Positions 17,303-26,709 of a DNA stretch of 64,000 nt are shown piece after piece. The stretch lies in assembly GCF_900109175.1 (NCBI RefSeq), contig NZ_FNZE01000010.1, forward strand, positions 62,001 to 126,000, read 5' to 3'. Numbering within the stretch: position 1 is the stretch's first letter; every line of letters starts with the position of its first letter. The translations under genes and the position numbers were made by a program. Source of the stretch: Pseudomonas linyingensis. Lineage in GTDB: Bacteria; Pseudomonadota; Gammaproteobacteria; Pseudomonadales; Pseudomonadaceae. The notes under the pieces were generated by a model, which worked only from the letters and a program-made list of their open reading frames with translations, was not told where the DNA came from and searched no databases.

Positions 17303-18040
17303 ATGAAGCTGGTGAACAAGGTGGCCTTCGTCACCGGAGCAGGGCAAGGCATGGGGCGTGCGATGGTACGCCGCTTCGCCGCCGAGGGCGCCGCAGTGGT
17401 GGCGGCGGACATCAACCTGGACGCCGCCCGCGAGTCCATCGAGGGCCTGCCCGCTGGCAGCGCCCTGGCGCTGGTCTGCAACGTCGCCGACGGTGCCTCG
17501 GTAGCCACCGCCATGGCCGCCGTGGTCGATCGTTTTGGCCGTCTTGACGTGCTGGTCAACAACGCCGGCGTCGGTTCGGTCGACGCCTTCCTCGACACTC
17601 CCGACGAGCACTGGCTGCGCGTCATCGGCGTGAATCTCACCGGCACCTTCCTGTGCAGCCGCGAGGCCGCGCGCCTGATGCACCAGGGCGGCCAGGGCGG
17701 GGTGATCGTCAACCTGTCGAGCACTGCGGCCATCTCCGGCGAAGGGCCGAGCCACTACTGCGCCTCCAAGGCCGGGGTAATGGGCCTGACCCGCAGCCTG
17801 GCCCGCGAGCTGGCCCCCAGCCAGATCCGCGTCAACACCATCGTTCCCGGTCCGACTAACACCCCGATGATGGCCGGCATCCCCGACGACTGGATGCAGA
17901 GCATGGTCAAGGCCATCCCGCTCGGCCGCATGTGCGAGCCGGACGAGATCGCCAAGGTCGCCGCCTTCCTGGCCAGCGACGACGCCAGCTTCATCACCGG
18001 TCAGAACATCGCCGTCAACGGCGGCATGGCCTTCATCTGA
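17303..18040 (+). CDS. short-chain dehydrogenase/reductase
   Basis: A 245-residue classical SDR starting at MKLVNKVAFVTGAGQGMG with GGGAG upstream. Cofactor motif TGAGQGMG, the acidic residue in AADINLD at the end of strand 2 (suggesting NAD preference), NNAG, and the catalytic Ser (NLSSTAAIS) with Tyr-Lys in YCASK are present. It begins a run of six same-strand genes (two SDRs, SnoaL, Old Yellow Enzyme, CoA ligase, metallo-beta-lactamase fold) with short gaps, which is probably one operon. It likely oxidises a hydroxyl group on the shared substrate. Confidence 0.92.
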   Translation: MKLVNKVAFVTGAGQGMGRAMVRRFAAEGAAVVAADINLDAARESIEGLPAGSALALVCNVADGASVATAMAAVVDRFGRLDVLVNNAGVGSVDAFLDTPDEHWLRVIGVNLTGTFLCSREAARLMHQGGQGGVIVNLSSTAAISGEGPSHYCASKAGVMGLTRSLARELAPSQIRVNTIVPGPTNTPMMAGIPDDWMQSMVKAIPLGRMCEPDEIAKVAAFLASDDASFITGQNIAVNGGMAFI

Positions 18041-18053
18041 GGAGGGGAGAACG

Positions 18054-18827
18054 ATGACAGCACGTCTGCAAAACAAGGTCGCCTTCATCACCGGCGGTAG
18101 CTCGGGGATCGGCGAGGCCACCGCCCACCGCTTCGCTGAGGAAGGCGCCATCGTGGTCATCTGCGGCCGTCGTGCCGAGCCGCTGAAAGCGGTGGTCGCG
18201 GCGATCCGCGACAAGGGCGGCAACGCCGAATGCGTGGTCGCCGACGTCAGCGACGAGCAGGCCTTCGTCGCCGCCATCGAGGCAGCGGCCCAGCGCCACG
18301 GTCGCCTGGACATCCTGGTCAACAACGCCATGGCCTACAGCTGGGGCGCCATCACCGGAACCGACACCGATATCTGGCATAGCAACTTCTCCACCACCGT
18401 GGACGGCACCTTCTGGGGCACCCGCACCGCGATGCGCCTGATGCAGCAGCAGGGCGGCGGTTCCATCGTCAACCTGGCGTCGATCTGCGGCCTGTTCGGC
18501 ACCGCCTGGATGGCCGGCTACTCGGCGGCCAAGGCCGCGGTGATCAACTTCAGCCGTGCCGCCGCCTCCGAGGGCGCCGCCGCCAACATCCGCTGCAACG
18601 TGGTGATCCCCGGCGTGGTCGCCACCCCGGCCACCGCCGGCATGCTGGCCGACGACAAGGCGCGCGCCAACACCGAGAAGCTGATCCCGCTGCGCCGGGC
18701 CGGCGAGCCGGTGGAGCTGGCCAACGCCATCCTGTTCCTGGCCTCCGACGAAGCCTCCTACGTCACCGGCGCGAGCCTGACCGTGGACGGCGGGCGCAGC
18801 TCGGACCTGTACACCGTACTCGAGTAA
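18054..18827 (+). CDS. short-chain dehydrogenase/reductase
   Basis: A 257-residue SDR 13 bp after the previous one, with GGAGGGGAG before the ATG. Motifs: TGGSSGIG for cofactor binding, CGRRAEPL at the end of strand 2 (basic residues, suggesting NADP(H)), NNAM in place of NNAG, Ser in NLASICG and Tyr-Lys in YSAAK. The two tandem SDRs differ in likely cofactor preference, which would allow opposite directions of redox on related hydroxyl/keto groups. Confidence 0.92.
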   Translation: MTARLQNKVAFITGGSSGIGEATAHRFAEEGAIVVICGRRAEPLKAVVAAIRDKGGNAECVVADVSDEQAFVAAIEAAAQRHGRLDILVNNAMAYSWGAITGTDTDIWHSNFSTTVDGTFWGTRTAMRLMQQQGGGSIVNLASICGLFGTAWMAGYSAAKAAVINFSRAAASEGAAANIRCNVVIPGVVATPATAGMLADDKARANTEKLIPLRRAGEPVELANAILFLASDEASYVTGASLTVDGGRSSDLYTVLE

Positions 18828-18902
18828 CGCCGCGCGCCAACCACCCGCGCGAGGCGCCAACGCCTGCGCGGGACCGAATCACCCGCAGCAAGGGCAACCT
18901 GA

Positions 18903-19535
18903 ATGGACAACAACAATAATCTGGCCGCGCGCCTGGACCGCCTCGAGTCCATCGAGGAGATCCGCCAGCTGGCCGGCAAGTATTCGCTGTCGCTGGACAT
19001 GCGCGACCTCGATGCCCACGTCAACCTGTTCGCCCCGGACATCCGCGTCGGCCGCGAAAAAGTCGGCCGCGCGCACCTGAAGAGCTGGCTCGACGACACC
19101 CTGCGCAACCAGTTCGACGGCACCTCGCACCACCTCGGCCAGCACATCATCGAGTTCGTCGACGCCGACCACGCCACCGGCGTGGTGTATTCGAAGAACG
19201 AGCACGAGACCGGCCCCGAGTGGGTGATCATGCAGATGCTCTACTGGGACGACTACCAGCGCATCGACGGCCGCTGGTACTTCCGTCGTCGCCTGCCCTG
19301 CTACTGGTACGCCACCGACCTCAACAAGCCGCCGATCGGCGAGCGCAAGATGCGCTGGCCCGGCCGCGAGCCCTATCACGGCACCTTCCACGACCTGTTC
19401 CCCTCCTGGACCGAGTTCTGGGCCGCGCGCCCGGACAAGGAAACCCTGCCCGAGGTCGCCGAGCCGGCGCCGCTGGAAGGTTTCCTCGCCACCCTGCGCC
19501 GCGGTGCCGGCGCTCCCAAGATCCGCGTGCGCTGA
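18903..19535 (+). CDS. SnoaL-like domain protein
   Basis: A 210-residue NTF2/SnoaL-like protein. The N-terminal helix LESIEEIRQLAGKYSLSLDMRDLDAHVNLF is the usual start of this fold, and the strand YWDDYQRIDGRWYFRRRLPCYWY matches the polar-pocket region seen in dehydrases and in uncharacterised steroid-degradation neighbours. About 70 extra residues follow the core domain (from KPPIGERKMRWPGREPYHGT). No catalytic assignment can be made. It sits between SDR and ene-reductase genes in a probable operon, so a double-bond or hydration step is a reasonable guess. Confidence 0.85.
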   Translation: MDNNNNLAARLDRLESIEEIRQLAGKYSLSLDMRDLDAHVNLFAPDIRVGREKVGRAHLKSWLDDTLRNQFDGTSHHLGQHIIEFVDADHATGVVYSKNEHETGPEWVIMQMLYWDDYQRIDGRWYFRRRLPCYWYATDLNKPPIGERKMRWPGREPYHGTFHDLFPSWTEFWAARPDKETLPEVAEPAPLEGFLATLRRGAGAPKIRVR

Positions 19536-19545
19536 GGAGGCCACC

Positions 19546-20619
19546 ATGAATCCGCTATTCCAACCCATTCGCCTCGGCGATATCGAACTGGCCAACCGCG
19601 TGGTGATGGCGCCGATGACGCGCAGCCGCGCCGCTGCCGACGGCATGCCCACCCTCGACATGGTCGAGTACTACGCCCAGCGCGCCGGCGCCGGGCTGAT
19701 CGTCGCCGAAGGCACCGCGCCCTCGGCCGCCGGCCTCGGCTACTGCCGCACCCCCGGCATCTACAACGCCGCGCAGATCGCCGCCTGGCGCAGCGTCACC
19801 CAGGCGGTGCATGCCGCCGGCGGACGCATCGTCCTGCAGCTGATGCACGTCGGTCGGGTCTCCAGTCACCACAACAAGCCGGCCGGCGCGCCGACCGTGG
19901 CACCCTCGGCGCTGCGCGCGCGCACCCAGCTGTTCAGCGACGCCGCCGGCATGGTCGACACCGACGAGCCCGTGGCGCTGAGCACCGCCGAGGTCCAGGA
20001 GGTGATCGCCGAGTTCGCCCAGGCCGCGCGCAACGCCCGCGCCGCCGGCTTCGACGGCGTCGAGCTGCACTGCACCAGCGGCTACCTGCCGATGCAGTTC
20101 ATGGCCGAAGGCAGCAACCAGCGCACCGACCAGTACGGAGGCAGCGTGGAAAACCGCGTGCGCTTCCCCGTCGAGGTGCTCGCCGCCATGGCCGAGGCCA
20201 TCGGCCCGGGCCGGGTCGGCCTGCGCATCTGCCCCGGCAACCCCTACAACGACAGCGTGGACAGCGATCCGGCCGCCACCGCGGCGGCGCTGCTCGACGC
20301 CATCGCTCCGCTGGGCCTGGCCTTCCTGCACGTGATGCGTTCGCCGGTCGCCGGCCTCGACGCCTTCGCCCTGGCCCGCGCGCACTTCCCGGGCGCGCTG
20401 ATCCTCAACGACGGCTTCGACGGCCACAGCGCGCGCCAGGCCATCGAGGCCGGGCAGGGCGAGGCGGTGTCCTTCGCCCGTCACTACATCGGCAACCCGG
20501 ACCTGGCAGAGCGCCTGCGCGTCAACGCGCCGCTGGCCGGCTTCGACCGCAGTTCCCTGTACACGGCAGGGCCGCGCGGCTACCTCGACTACCCGCGCTG
20601 GCCGGTGCCGGCAATGTGA
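19546..20619 (+). CDS. Old Yellow Enzyme-family ene-reductase, variant active site
   Basis: A 357-residue FMN-dependent barrel enzyme of the alkene reductase (NemA/OYE) group that reduces activated C=C bonds with NAD(P)H. Family landmarks: PIRLGDIELANRVVMAPMTR at the N-terminus, QLMHVGR, NQRTDQYGGSVENRVRF, and a C-terminal RHYIGNPDLAERLR. The usual HxxN or HxxH substrate-binding pair is HCTS here: His175 is kept but Ser178 replaces Asn/His. GAGGAGG precedes the ATG at 19546. Its place in the SDR/ligase operon suggests reduction of an enone such as a steroid 4-en-3-one, but the altered residue may change the chemistry. Confidence 0.9.
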   Translation: MNPLFQPIRLGDIELANRVVMAPMTRSRAAADGMPTLDMVEYYAQRAGAGLIVAEGTAPSAAGLGYCRTPGIYNAAQIAAWRSVTQAVHAAGGRIVLQLMHVGRVSSHHNKPAGAPTVAPSALRARTQLFSDAAGMVDTDEPVALSTAEVQEVIAEFAQAARNARAAGFDGVELHCTSGYLPMQFMAEGSNQRTDQYGGSVENRVRFPVEVLAAMAEAIGPGRVGLRICPGNPYNDSVDSDPAATAAALLDAIAPLGLAFLHVMRSPVAGLDAFALARAHFPGALILNDGFDGHSARQAIEAGQGEAVSFARHYIGNPDLAERLRVNAPLAGFDRSSLYTAGPRGYLDYPRWPVPAM

Positions 20620-20659
20620 TGGCCGAAAGGCCGGTGCACGTATGAATTCAGAGGTGAAC

Positions 20660-22519
20660 ATGAACGACCGCATGAAGCCGCCCGTGGTGGCTATCCAGCA
20701 AGACGTGCCGGTGGCCCGCGAGGTGACCCAGGCGAAACTCGACCGCCGCGCCGCGGCCAGCGCGCTGATCAAGCCGCGCGACATCTATACCATTGCCGAC
20801 CGCCTGGAGGAGCAGGCGCAGCGCTATGCTGAACGGCCGCTGCTGATCTACGGCGAGCAGCGCTTCAGCTATGCGGAGGTGGACGCGCGGGCCAACCAGG
20901 TGGCGCATGCCGCCCTGGCCCGTGGCCTGAAGGCCGGCGACGTATGCGCGTTGGCCCTGGAGAACCGTCCGGAGTTCTTCTTCGCCTGGTTCGGCCTGGT
21001 CAAGCTCGGCGTGGTGGTGGCGTTTATCAATACCCAGGTCAGCGGCCGGCCGCTGGTGCATGCGCTGGAAACTACCGGAGCGAGCGCGGTGCTGGTGGGT
21101 GAGGAGTGCCTGGCCAACTTCGTCGCCACCGAGGGCCTGCCGGCACTGCCGCTGTGGCTGGTGCCGGATGAGGAAAAGCCGGCCGAGCGCGCCTTGCTCG
21201 AGCACGCGGACTGCCGCTTCGCCGTGGAAGTCGCCCAGGCCTCGCGTCTGGCGGTGAGCCGCGAGCTGCGTGCCGGGCTGACGGCGGAAACGCCGACCCT
21301 GCTGATCTTCACCTCCGGTACTACCGGGCTGCCCAAGGCGGCGCGCTACAGCCACATGCGCTGGATGTGCTCGGGCGATGTGATGGTGGTGACGCTCGAT
21401 GTCACCCCGCAGGACGTGTTCTATTGCTGCCTGCCGCTCTACCACGGCGCCGCGGCTACCTCGGTGACCTCCACCGCGCTCAAGGGCGGCGCCGCCATCG
21501 TCGTGCGCCGGCGCTTCAGTGTGCGCGAGTTCTGGAGCGACGTGCGCCGTAACGGCATCACCGTCTGCCAGTACATCGGCGAGATCTGCCGCTACCTGCT
21601 CAACCTGCCGGAAGCTCCGAACGACCGCGAGCACAGCCTGCGTGCCATGCTCGGCGCCGGCCTGACCCTGGATTCGTGGCAGCGCTGGGTGGAACGTTTC
21701 GGCGAGGTGCAGATCTTCGAGGGCTGGGGCTCGACCGAATCCAACGCCAACCTGGTCAACGTCGACAACCGCGTCGGCTCCTGCGGTCGCGTGCCGTACT
21801 GGGAAAAGACCAACCTGCGCCTGGTGCGCTACGACATCGAGAGCGACTCCCACCCGCGCGACGAGCAGGGCTTCTACCAGCTGTGCCAGCCGGGCGAAGT
21901 GGGCGAGGCGATCGGCTTCATCGTCGACCATCCGGACATCGGCGGCGGCCGCTTCGAGGGCTACACCTCGGCCGAGGCCACCGAGAAGAAGATCCTGCGC
22001 GACGTGTTCCAGAAGGGCGACGCCTACTGGAGTTCCGGCGATCTGCTGCGCTACGACGAGGACGGCTACTGCTATTTCGTCGACCGTATCGGCGACACCT
22101 TCCGCTGGAAGAGCGAGAACGTCTCGACCCTCGAGGTTTCCGACGCCCTGTCCGACTATCCGGGGCTGGAGCTGATCAACATCTACGGCGTGCAGGTTCC
22201 CGGCCAGGAAGGCCGCGCCGGCATGGCCGCGGTGCTGATGCAGGAAGGCCAGCGCTTCGACCCGGACAGCTTCTACGCGCTGACCGAGGCGCGCCTGCCG
22301 CGTTACGCCGCACCGGTATTCGTGCGCGTCTCAAAGGCCGCCGACCTGACCAGCACCTTCAAGCTGCGCAAGGTCGATCTGCAGCGCCAGGGCTACTCCC
22401 CGACAGCGTTCGAAGATCCGCTCTACGTGCGCGACGACAGCGCAGGAACCTACCAGCCCTATTCGCGCGAAGTTCTGGCCAGTATCGGCCTGCAGCCCTT
22501 CGGTGAATCCCATGGCTGA
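20660..22519 (+). CDS. fatty-acid/steroid acyl-CoA synthetase (FATP-like)
   Basis: An AMP-forming ligase of about 619 residues, of the long-chain FATP/FadD6-FadD17 type. LLIFTSGTTGLPKAARYSH is the ATP-binding motif. GWGSTESNANLVN, SSGDLLRYDEDGYCYFVDR and FRWKSENVST are the family's hinge and acyl-binding motifs, and STFKLRKVDL is the C-terminal lysine loop. The start at 20660 has AGAGGTG at good distance; an ATG at 20642 is in frame but has a poorer site. The stop overlaps the next start by 8 bp. FATP-type ligases in steroid degraders activate C5 or C8 side chains, which is the inferred use. Confidence 0.9.
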   Translation: MNDRMKPPVVAIQQDVPVAREVTQAKLDRRAAASALIKPRDIYTIADRLEEQAQRYAERPLLIYGEQRFSYAEVDARANQVAHAALARGLKAGDVCALALENRPEFFFAWFGLVKLGVVVAFINTQVSGRPLVHALETTGASAVLVGEECLANFVATEGLPALPLWLVPDEEKPAERALLEHADCRFAVEVAQASRLAVSRELRAGLTAETPTLLIFTSGTTGLPKAARYSHMRWMCSGDVMVVTLDVTPQDVFYCCLPLYHGAAATSVTSTALKGGAAIVVRRRFSVREFWSDVRRNGITVCQYIGEICRYLLNLPEAPNDREHSLRAMLGAGLTLDSWQRWVERFGEVQIFEGWGSTESNANLVNVDNRVGSCGRVPYWEKTNLRLVRYDIESDSHPRDEQGFYQLCQPGEVGEAIGFIVDHPDIGGGRFEGYTSAEATEKKILRDVFQKGDAYWSSGDLLRYDEDGYCYFVDRIGDTFRWKSENVSTLEVSDALSDYPGLELINIYGVQVPGQEGRAGMAAVLMQEGQRFDPDSFYALTEARLPRYAAPVFVRVSKAADLTSTFKLRKVDLQRQGYSPTAFEDPLYVRDDSAGTYQPYSREVLASIGLQPFGESHG

Positions 22520-23597
22520 TCTTGACCACAACGGCCATGAGCTGAAGTCCGGCCTGCGCTACCCCTGGGTGGCGCCGCCGGCATCCGGCGAAACGCTCGA
22601 GGTGGCGCCCGGCGTTCTGTGGCTGCGGATGCCGCTACCGTTCGGTCTGGATCACATCAACCTCTACCTGCTGCGCCACGGCGACGGATGGGTGGTGGTG
22701 GACACCGGGCTGAACACCGAGCAGAGCCGCGCCGTGTGGGAGCGCGTACTGGTTGAGGTGCTGGAAGGGCAGCCGGTGCTGGCCATCGTGTGCACTCACT
22801 TTCACTACGACCATTCCGGGCTGCTTGGCTGGCTATCCGCGCGCTTCCGTTGTCCGGTGTACATGACCCGTGCCGAGTACCAGGCGATTCACGTCGCGCC
22901 GCCGCGCAGCGACGAGCCGGAGTGGGCTTTCCATCAGTTCTACCGGCTGGCCGGGTTGAGCGAGGAGGACTCGGCGGCCTTTCTGCCGTTGATCCGCCAG
23001 GAGCATTACCAGCCCACGCCGCCGGCAGCCTTCCGCCGCCTGCGGGAGGGCAGCGTGCTGCCGATTGGTGGACGTAACTGGCAGGTGGTGATCGGCCGTG
23101 GCCACTCGCCCGAGCACGCCTGTCTGTTCAGCGCCGAGGATGGTCTGCTGATTTCCGGCGATCAGGTGCTGCCGCGCATCACCTCGACGGTCGGTGTCAA
23201 CGTCGACGAGCCGGACGGCGACCCGCTACGCGACTGGCTGGACTCGCTCGACCGCCTGGCCGAGCTGCCGGACGGCCTGCTGGTGCTGCCGGCCCACGAG
23301 CGGCCGTTCTTCGGCCTGCACCTGCGCCTGGAGCAGTTGCGTGCCCATCACCGCCAGCATCTCGACCAGACGCTGGAGCGCTGCGGCGAGTCGTGCACCG
23401 CAGCGGAGCTGATGCTCGAACTGTTCCCGCGGCTGAAGAGCCGCTTCGACGAGCTGATGGCCATCGGCGAGACGCTGGCCCACACCAACTTCCTCATCAC
23501 CGAGGGACTGCTGGTCCGCGAGACGGTGGCAGGCGTGCATCGCTATCGCCACGCCCGGCCCGGAGAGACGGTCGGCAGCCTGTCTAGTCCTTTTTGA
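22512..23597 (+). CDS. metallo-beta-lactamase-fold hydrolase
   Basis: A 361-residue metallo-beta-lactamase-fold protein. The zinc motif THFHYDHSG, the later histidine in GHSPEHACLF, the bridging aspartate in ISGDQVLP and the final histidine in LPAHE are all present. It has a helical C-terminal tail (residues ~285-345) as in the glyoxalase-II-like group with an added winged-helix-like domain. The ATG lies inside the end of the CoA ligase gene, so translation is coupled. Thioesterase or lactonase activity on a CoA intermediate is plausible; nothing in the sequence fixes the substrate. Confidence 0.88.
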   Translation: MADLDHNGHELKSGLRYPWVAPPASGETLEVAPGVLWLRMPLPFGLDHINLYLLRHGDGWVVVDTGLNTEQSRAVWERVLVEVLEGQPVLAIVCTHFHYDHSGLLGWLSARFRCPVYMTRAEYQAIHVAPPRSDEPEWAFHQFYRLAGLSEEDSAAFLPLIRQEHYQPTPPAAFRRLREGSVLPIGGRNWQVVIGRGHSPEHACLFSAEDGLLISGDQVLPRITSTVGVNVDEPDGDPLRDWLDSLDRLAELPDGLLVLPAHERPFFGLHLRLEQLRAHHRQHLDQTLERCGESCTAAELMLELFPRLKSRFDELMAIGETLAHTNFLITEGLLVRETVAGVHRYRHARPGETVGSLSSPF

Positions 23598-23667
23598 CGA
23601 CGAACATTCGCAGGCGACGCCCGGAAACTCGACGCGGCCGGTTGGCCTTCATTAGGAGAAAAGCAGC

Positions 23668-25263
23668 ATGCACAATAAGAACAACAGTCGTTGCAAGAAT
23701 CTGGTTGCCCAGGGCTTCCCGCTCCTCGGCCTTGCCGCTGCCGTGGCGCTGGCCAGCGGCGCCGCCCACGCGGGCGAAACCATCGAGTTCGACAACGGCG
23801 CCACCCTCGACTGGACGCTCACTACCAGCTACGGCATGGGCGTGCGCATGGAGGATCGGGACAAGGCCCTGATCGACGGACCGCTGACCGCCAACATGGA
23901 CGACGGCAACCGCAACTTCGACAAGGGCAGCCTGGTCACCAACCGCGTCGGCGCGCTGGCCGAACTGATCCTGCAAAAGGACAATTATGGCGCGGTGCTG
24001 CGTGCCAGTACCTTCTACGACGATGTCTACCACAACTCCAACGACAACGATGCTCCGGGCCGGGTGAACAAGACCGGCGAGTTCGACGAGTTCACCAGCG
24101 ACGCCAAGCGCTACAGCGGCGGCCGCAGCCGCATTCTCGATGCCTACGTGTTCAGCGGCTGGCGCACCGAGGGTGGGCAGAGCATCGACGTCAAGGCGGG
24201 CGAGCATGTGGTGTCCTGGGGCGAGAGCCTGATCTTCCCGGGCGTGTCCGGTGCCCAGTCGCCGGTCGACGTGGTCAAGGCCTCGCTGCCGGGCATCGAG
24301 GCCAAGGAAGTGCTGCTCCCCATTGGCCAGGTGTCCGGCCAGTGGAGCTTCAACGAGTCGTTCACCCTGGGGGCCTACGCGCAGTACGAGTGGGCAGGCA
24401 ACGAGCTGGCACCGGTGGGCAGCTACCTGTCGACCAGCGACGTCACCGGTCCGGGCCGCGAACTGCTGCGCGCCGGTGCGCTGTCGATCCCCTACCTGGA
24501 GACCAACGAACCGCGCGACAGCGGCCAGTGGGGCCTGCAGATGCGCTACCGGCCGACCGCGGATCTGGAGCTTTCGCTGTTTCGCATCAACTACCACGAC
24601 CGCAACCCGGCCGGGGTCTCCATCAGTTTCCCGCCGGCCGGGCCGCTGGGCTACGAGGTCAACTACTTCGAGGACATCCACCTCACCGGGGTGAGCTTCT
24701 CCACCAAGATCGGCGACACCCAGGTCGGCGGCGAATGGTCGTACCGCGACGGAGCGCCGGTGCAGGTACTCACCGCCGGCGGTCCGCAGCCGACCAAGGG
24801 CCAGGGCCAGCAGATGCAGCTGTCGTTCATGCGCATTCTCGGCGACCGCCCGTGGGCCAGCCAGACCACCTTCATGGGCGAGGTGGTGCACGTGCGGGTC
24901 GACGACGTCGACGAGCTCAACGGCGCCGACGACTACAGCTTCAAGACCACCTCGGCGTGGAAGAGCAAGACCGCCACCGCCTACTCGCTGGTCGGCGTGT
25001 TCAACTACCCGGGCGTGTTTACCGGCTGGGACCTGGACGTGCCGGTGCGCTTCTCCCACGTCGTCGAGGGCGCCACGCCGATGTCCGGCACCATCTCCGG
25101 CGCCCAGGGCGACAAACGCCTGACCGTCGGCACCACTTTCAAGTACATGGGTAACTTCGAGGTTGCGCTGGCCTACAACTCCTTCCTTGGCGAGGCCGAT
25201 CCCATCAAGCGCCAGTTGGCCGACCGGGACTACGCGACTCTGTCCGCCAAGTACTCTTTCTGA
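23668..25263 (+). CDS. DUF1302 outer-membrane protein
   Basis: A 531-residue exported protein of the DUF1302 family. A long Sec signal peptide ends near residue 35 (VALASGAAHA). The mature part starts GETIEFDNGATLDWTLTTSYG and alternates polar and hydrophobic residues throughout, ending in YATLSAKYSF; a terminal Phe is usual for outer-membrane barrels. AGGAG precedes the ATG. DUF1302 proteins commonly occur with DUF1329 proteins such as the one at 5495-6871, so the two are probably partners in envelope transport of a hydrophobic compound. Direction of transport is unknown. Confidence 0.88.
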   Translation: MHNKNNSRCKNLVAQGFPLLGLAAAVALASGAAHAGETIEFDNGATLDWTLTTSYGMGVRMEDRDKALIDGPLTANMDDGNRNFDKGSLVTNRVGALAELILQKDNYGAVLRASTFYDDVYHNSNDNDAPGRVNKTGEFDEFTSDAKRYSGGRSRILDAYVFSGWRTEGGQSIDVKAGEHVVSWGESLIFPGVSGAQSPVDVVKASLPGIEAKEVLLPIGQVSGQWSFNESFTLGAYAQYEWAGNELAPVGSYLSTSDVTGPGRELLRAGALSIPYLETNEPRDSGQWGLQMRYRPTADLELSLFRINYHDRNPAGVSISFPPAGPLGYEVNYFEDIHLTGVSFSTKIGDTQVGGEWSYRDGAPVQVLTAGGPQPTKGQGQQMQLSFMRILGDRPWASQTTFMGEVVHVRVDDVDELNGADDYSFKTTSAWKSKTATAYSLVGVFNYPGVFTGWDLDVPVRFSHVVEGATPMSGTISGAQGDKRLTVGTTFKYMGNFEVALAYNSFLGEADPIKRQLADRDYATLSAKYSF

Positions 25264-25272
25264 CCGGACTGC

Positions 25273-25303
25273 GCCGGGCAGCGTGTGCTGCCCGGCCTGT
25301 TTG
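25273..25303 (+). terminator. Rho-independent terminator after DUF1302 gene
   Basis: Perfect 10-bp stem GCCGGGCAGC / GCTGCCCGGC with a GTGT loop, followed by CTGTTT. Confidence 0.7.
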
Positions 25304-25335
25304 ATCAGGGCAATGGCATGAAGCCGGTCAATCCG

Positions 25336-25396
25336 CTGTAGGGGCGAATTCATTCGCCAGAATGCCCCACCAAGGCGAATGAATTCGCCCCTACAG
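25336..25396. repeat. palindromic intergenic repeat, copy 5
   Basis: Complete copy with CTGTAGGGG and CCCCTACAG ends. It is the last copy before a 33-kb stretch without any. Confidence 0.92.
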
Positions 25397-25497
25397 GGCC
25401 CGGTCTACTCGATTTGAACGATTCGCGCAGCGCCCGACTGCGGCATAGTGAGCGACAGTCACGGCTCATCGAGCGCCCTGCGCCAGTGGAGAAAACC

Positions 25498-26709
25498 ATG
25501 GGACTCAAAGGCAACGCCGCCATCGTTGGGGCGGCCCAGTACAAACCGGAGAAGTACGCGACCGCGCCGCGCATGTTCCATCTGGAGCAGGTGGCCGATC
25601 TGGCCGCGCGCGCCCTGGCCGACGCCGGCCTGCGCGCCGAGGATCTCGACGGTCTGGTGATCAACGGCCCGCAGTTCCACGAGGCTTCGGTGTTCGTGCC
25701 GGCGATGGCCGCCGAATACCTGGGCATGAAGCTCAACTTCGCCGAAGTCGTCGACCTCGGCGGCTGCACCTCGGTGGGCATGGTCTGGCGCGCCGCCGCC
25801 GCCATCGAGTTGGGCCTGTGCCAGGCGGTGCTCTGCGTACTGCCGGCGCGCATGGCGCCCTTCGGCCCCGACGAGGACCCCAGCTGGATGGCTCGCGCCA
25901 TGCGCTTCGGCGGCCACAGCACCGCCTTCGGCGCGCCCGAGGCGGAGTTCGACCTGCCCTACGGGCACATGGGCCAGAACACCGGCTACGCGATGATTGC
26001 CCAGCGCTACGCCGCCCAGTACGGCTACGACGCCGCGGCCATGGCGAAGATCGCCGTGGACCAGCGCACCAATGCCCAGTTCAACCCCGACGCGATGTTC
26101 TTCGGCCAGCCACTGACCGTCGAGCAGGTGCTGGCCAGCAAGAAGGTCGCCGACCCGCTGCACGTGCTGGAAATCGTCATGCCGGTCGCCGGCGGCGCGG
26201 CGCTGATCGTCGCCTCCAAGGAAGTTGCTGCCCGTGCGCGCAATCGCGGCGCGGTTGTCACCGGTTTCGGCGAACACCTGTCCTTCAAGTCGCCGACCTA
26301 CGCCGAGGAAATGACCCGCACCCCGATCGGTCCGGCTTCTGAGCGCGCCTTCGCCATGGCCGGGCTGAAGCCCTCCGACATGCACGCGGCGCAGATTTAC
26401 GACTGCTACACCATCACCGTGCTGCTCACTCTCGAGGACGCCGGTTTCGTGCCCAAGGGCGAGGGCATGCGCTTCGTGCGCGACAACGACCTCACCTGGC
26501 GTGGCAACTTCCCGATGAACACCCACGGCGGCCAGCTCAGCTTCGGCCAGGCCGGCTCGGCCGGCGGCATGTCGCAGGTGGTCGAGGCATTCCACCAGAT
26601 CTCCGGCCGTGCCGGCGACCGCCAACTGTCACGCTGCGACAACATCTACGTCTCCGGTACCGGCGGCGTGATGAGCGAGCAGGGCGCACTGATTCTTCAG
26701 GGAGCATGA
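25498..26709 (+). CDS. SCP2-type thiolase/aldolase (Ltp2-like)
   Basis: A 403-residue thiolase-fold protein of the lipid-transfer/SCP2 group. MGLKGNAAIVGAAQYKPEKY is the family start; HTHGG-type elements appear as MNTHGGQLSFGQAGSAGG, and the end is YVSGTGGVMSEQGALIL. In steroid degradation, Ltp2-type proteins act as retro-aldolases that remove a side-chain fragment, working only in complex with a DUF35 partner. The next gene overlaps by 4 bp and encodes DUF35 fused to a MaoC hydratase, which strongly supports that pairing. A conventional beta-ketothiolase role cannot be fully excluded. Confidence 0.88.
   Translation: MGLKGNAAIVGAAQYKPEKYATAPRMFHLEQVADLAARALADAGLRAEDLDGLVINGPQFHEASVFVPAMAAEYLGMKLNFAEVVDLGGCTSVGMVWRAAAAIELGLCQAVLCVLPARMAPFGPDEDPSWMARAMRFGGHSTAFGAPEAEFDLPYGHMGQNTGYAMIAQRYAAQYGYDAAAMAKIAVDQRTNAQFNPDAMFFGQPLTVEQVLASKKVADPLHVLEIVMPVAGGAALIVASKEVAARARNRGAVVTGFGEHLSFKSPTYAEEMTRTPIGPASERAFAMAGLKPSDMHAAQIYDCYTITVLLTLEDAGFVPKGEGMRFVRDNDLTWRGNFPMNTHGGQLSFGQAGSAGGMSQVVEAFHQISGRAGDRQLSRCDNIYVSGTGGVMSEQGALILQGA

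Noticed and set aside
23584-25353. 589-codon minus-strand frame opposite the DUF1302 gene
   Set aside because: It begins in the repeat (MNSPLQ) and has no family features; the plus-strand gene has a signal peptide and ribosome site.
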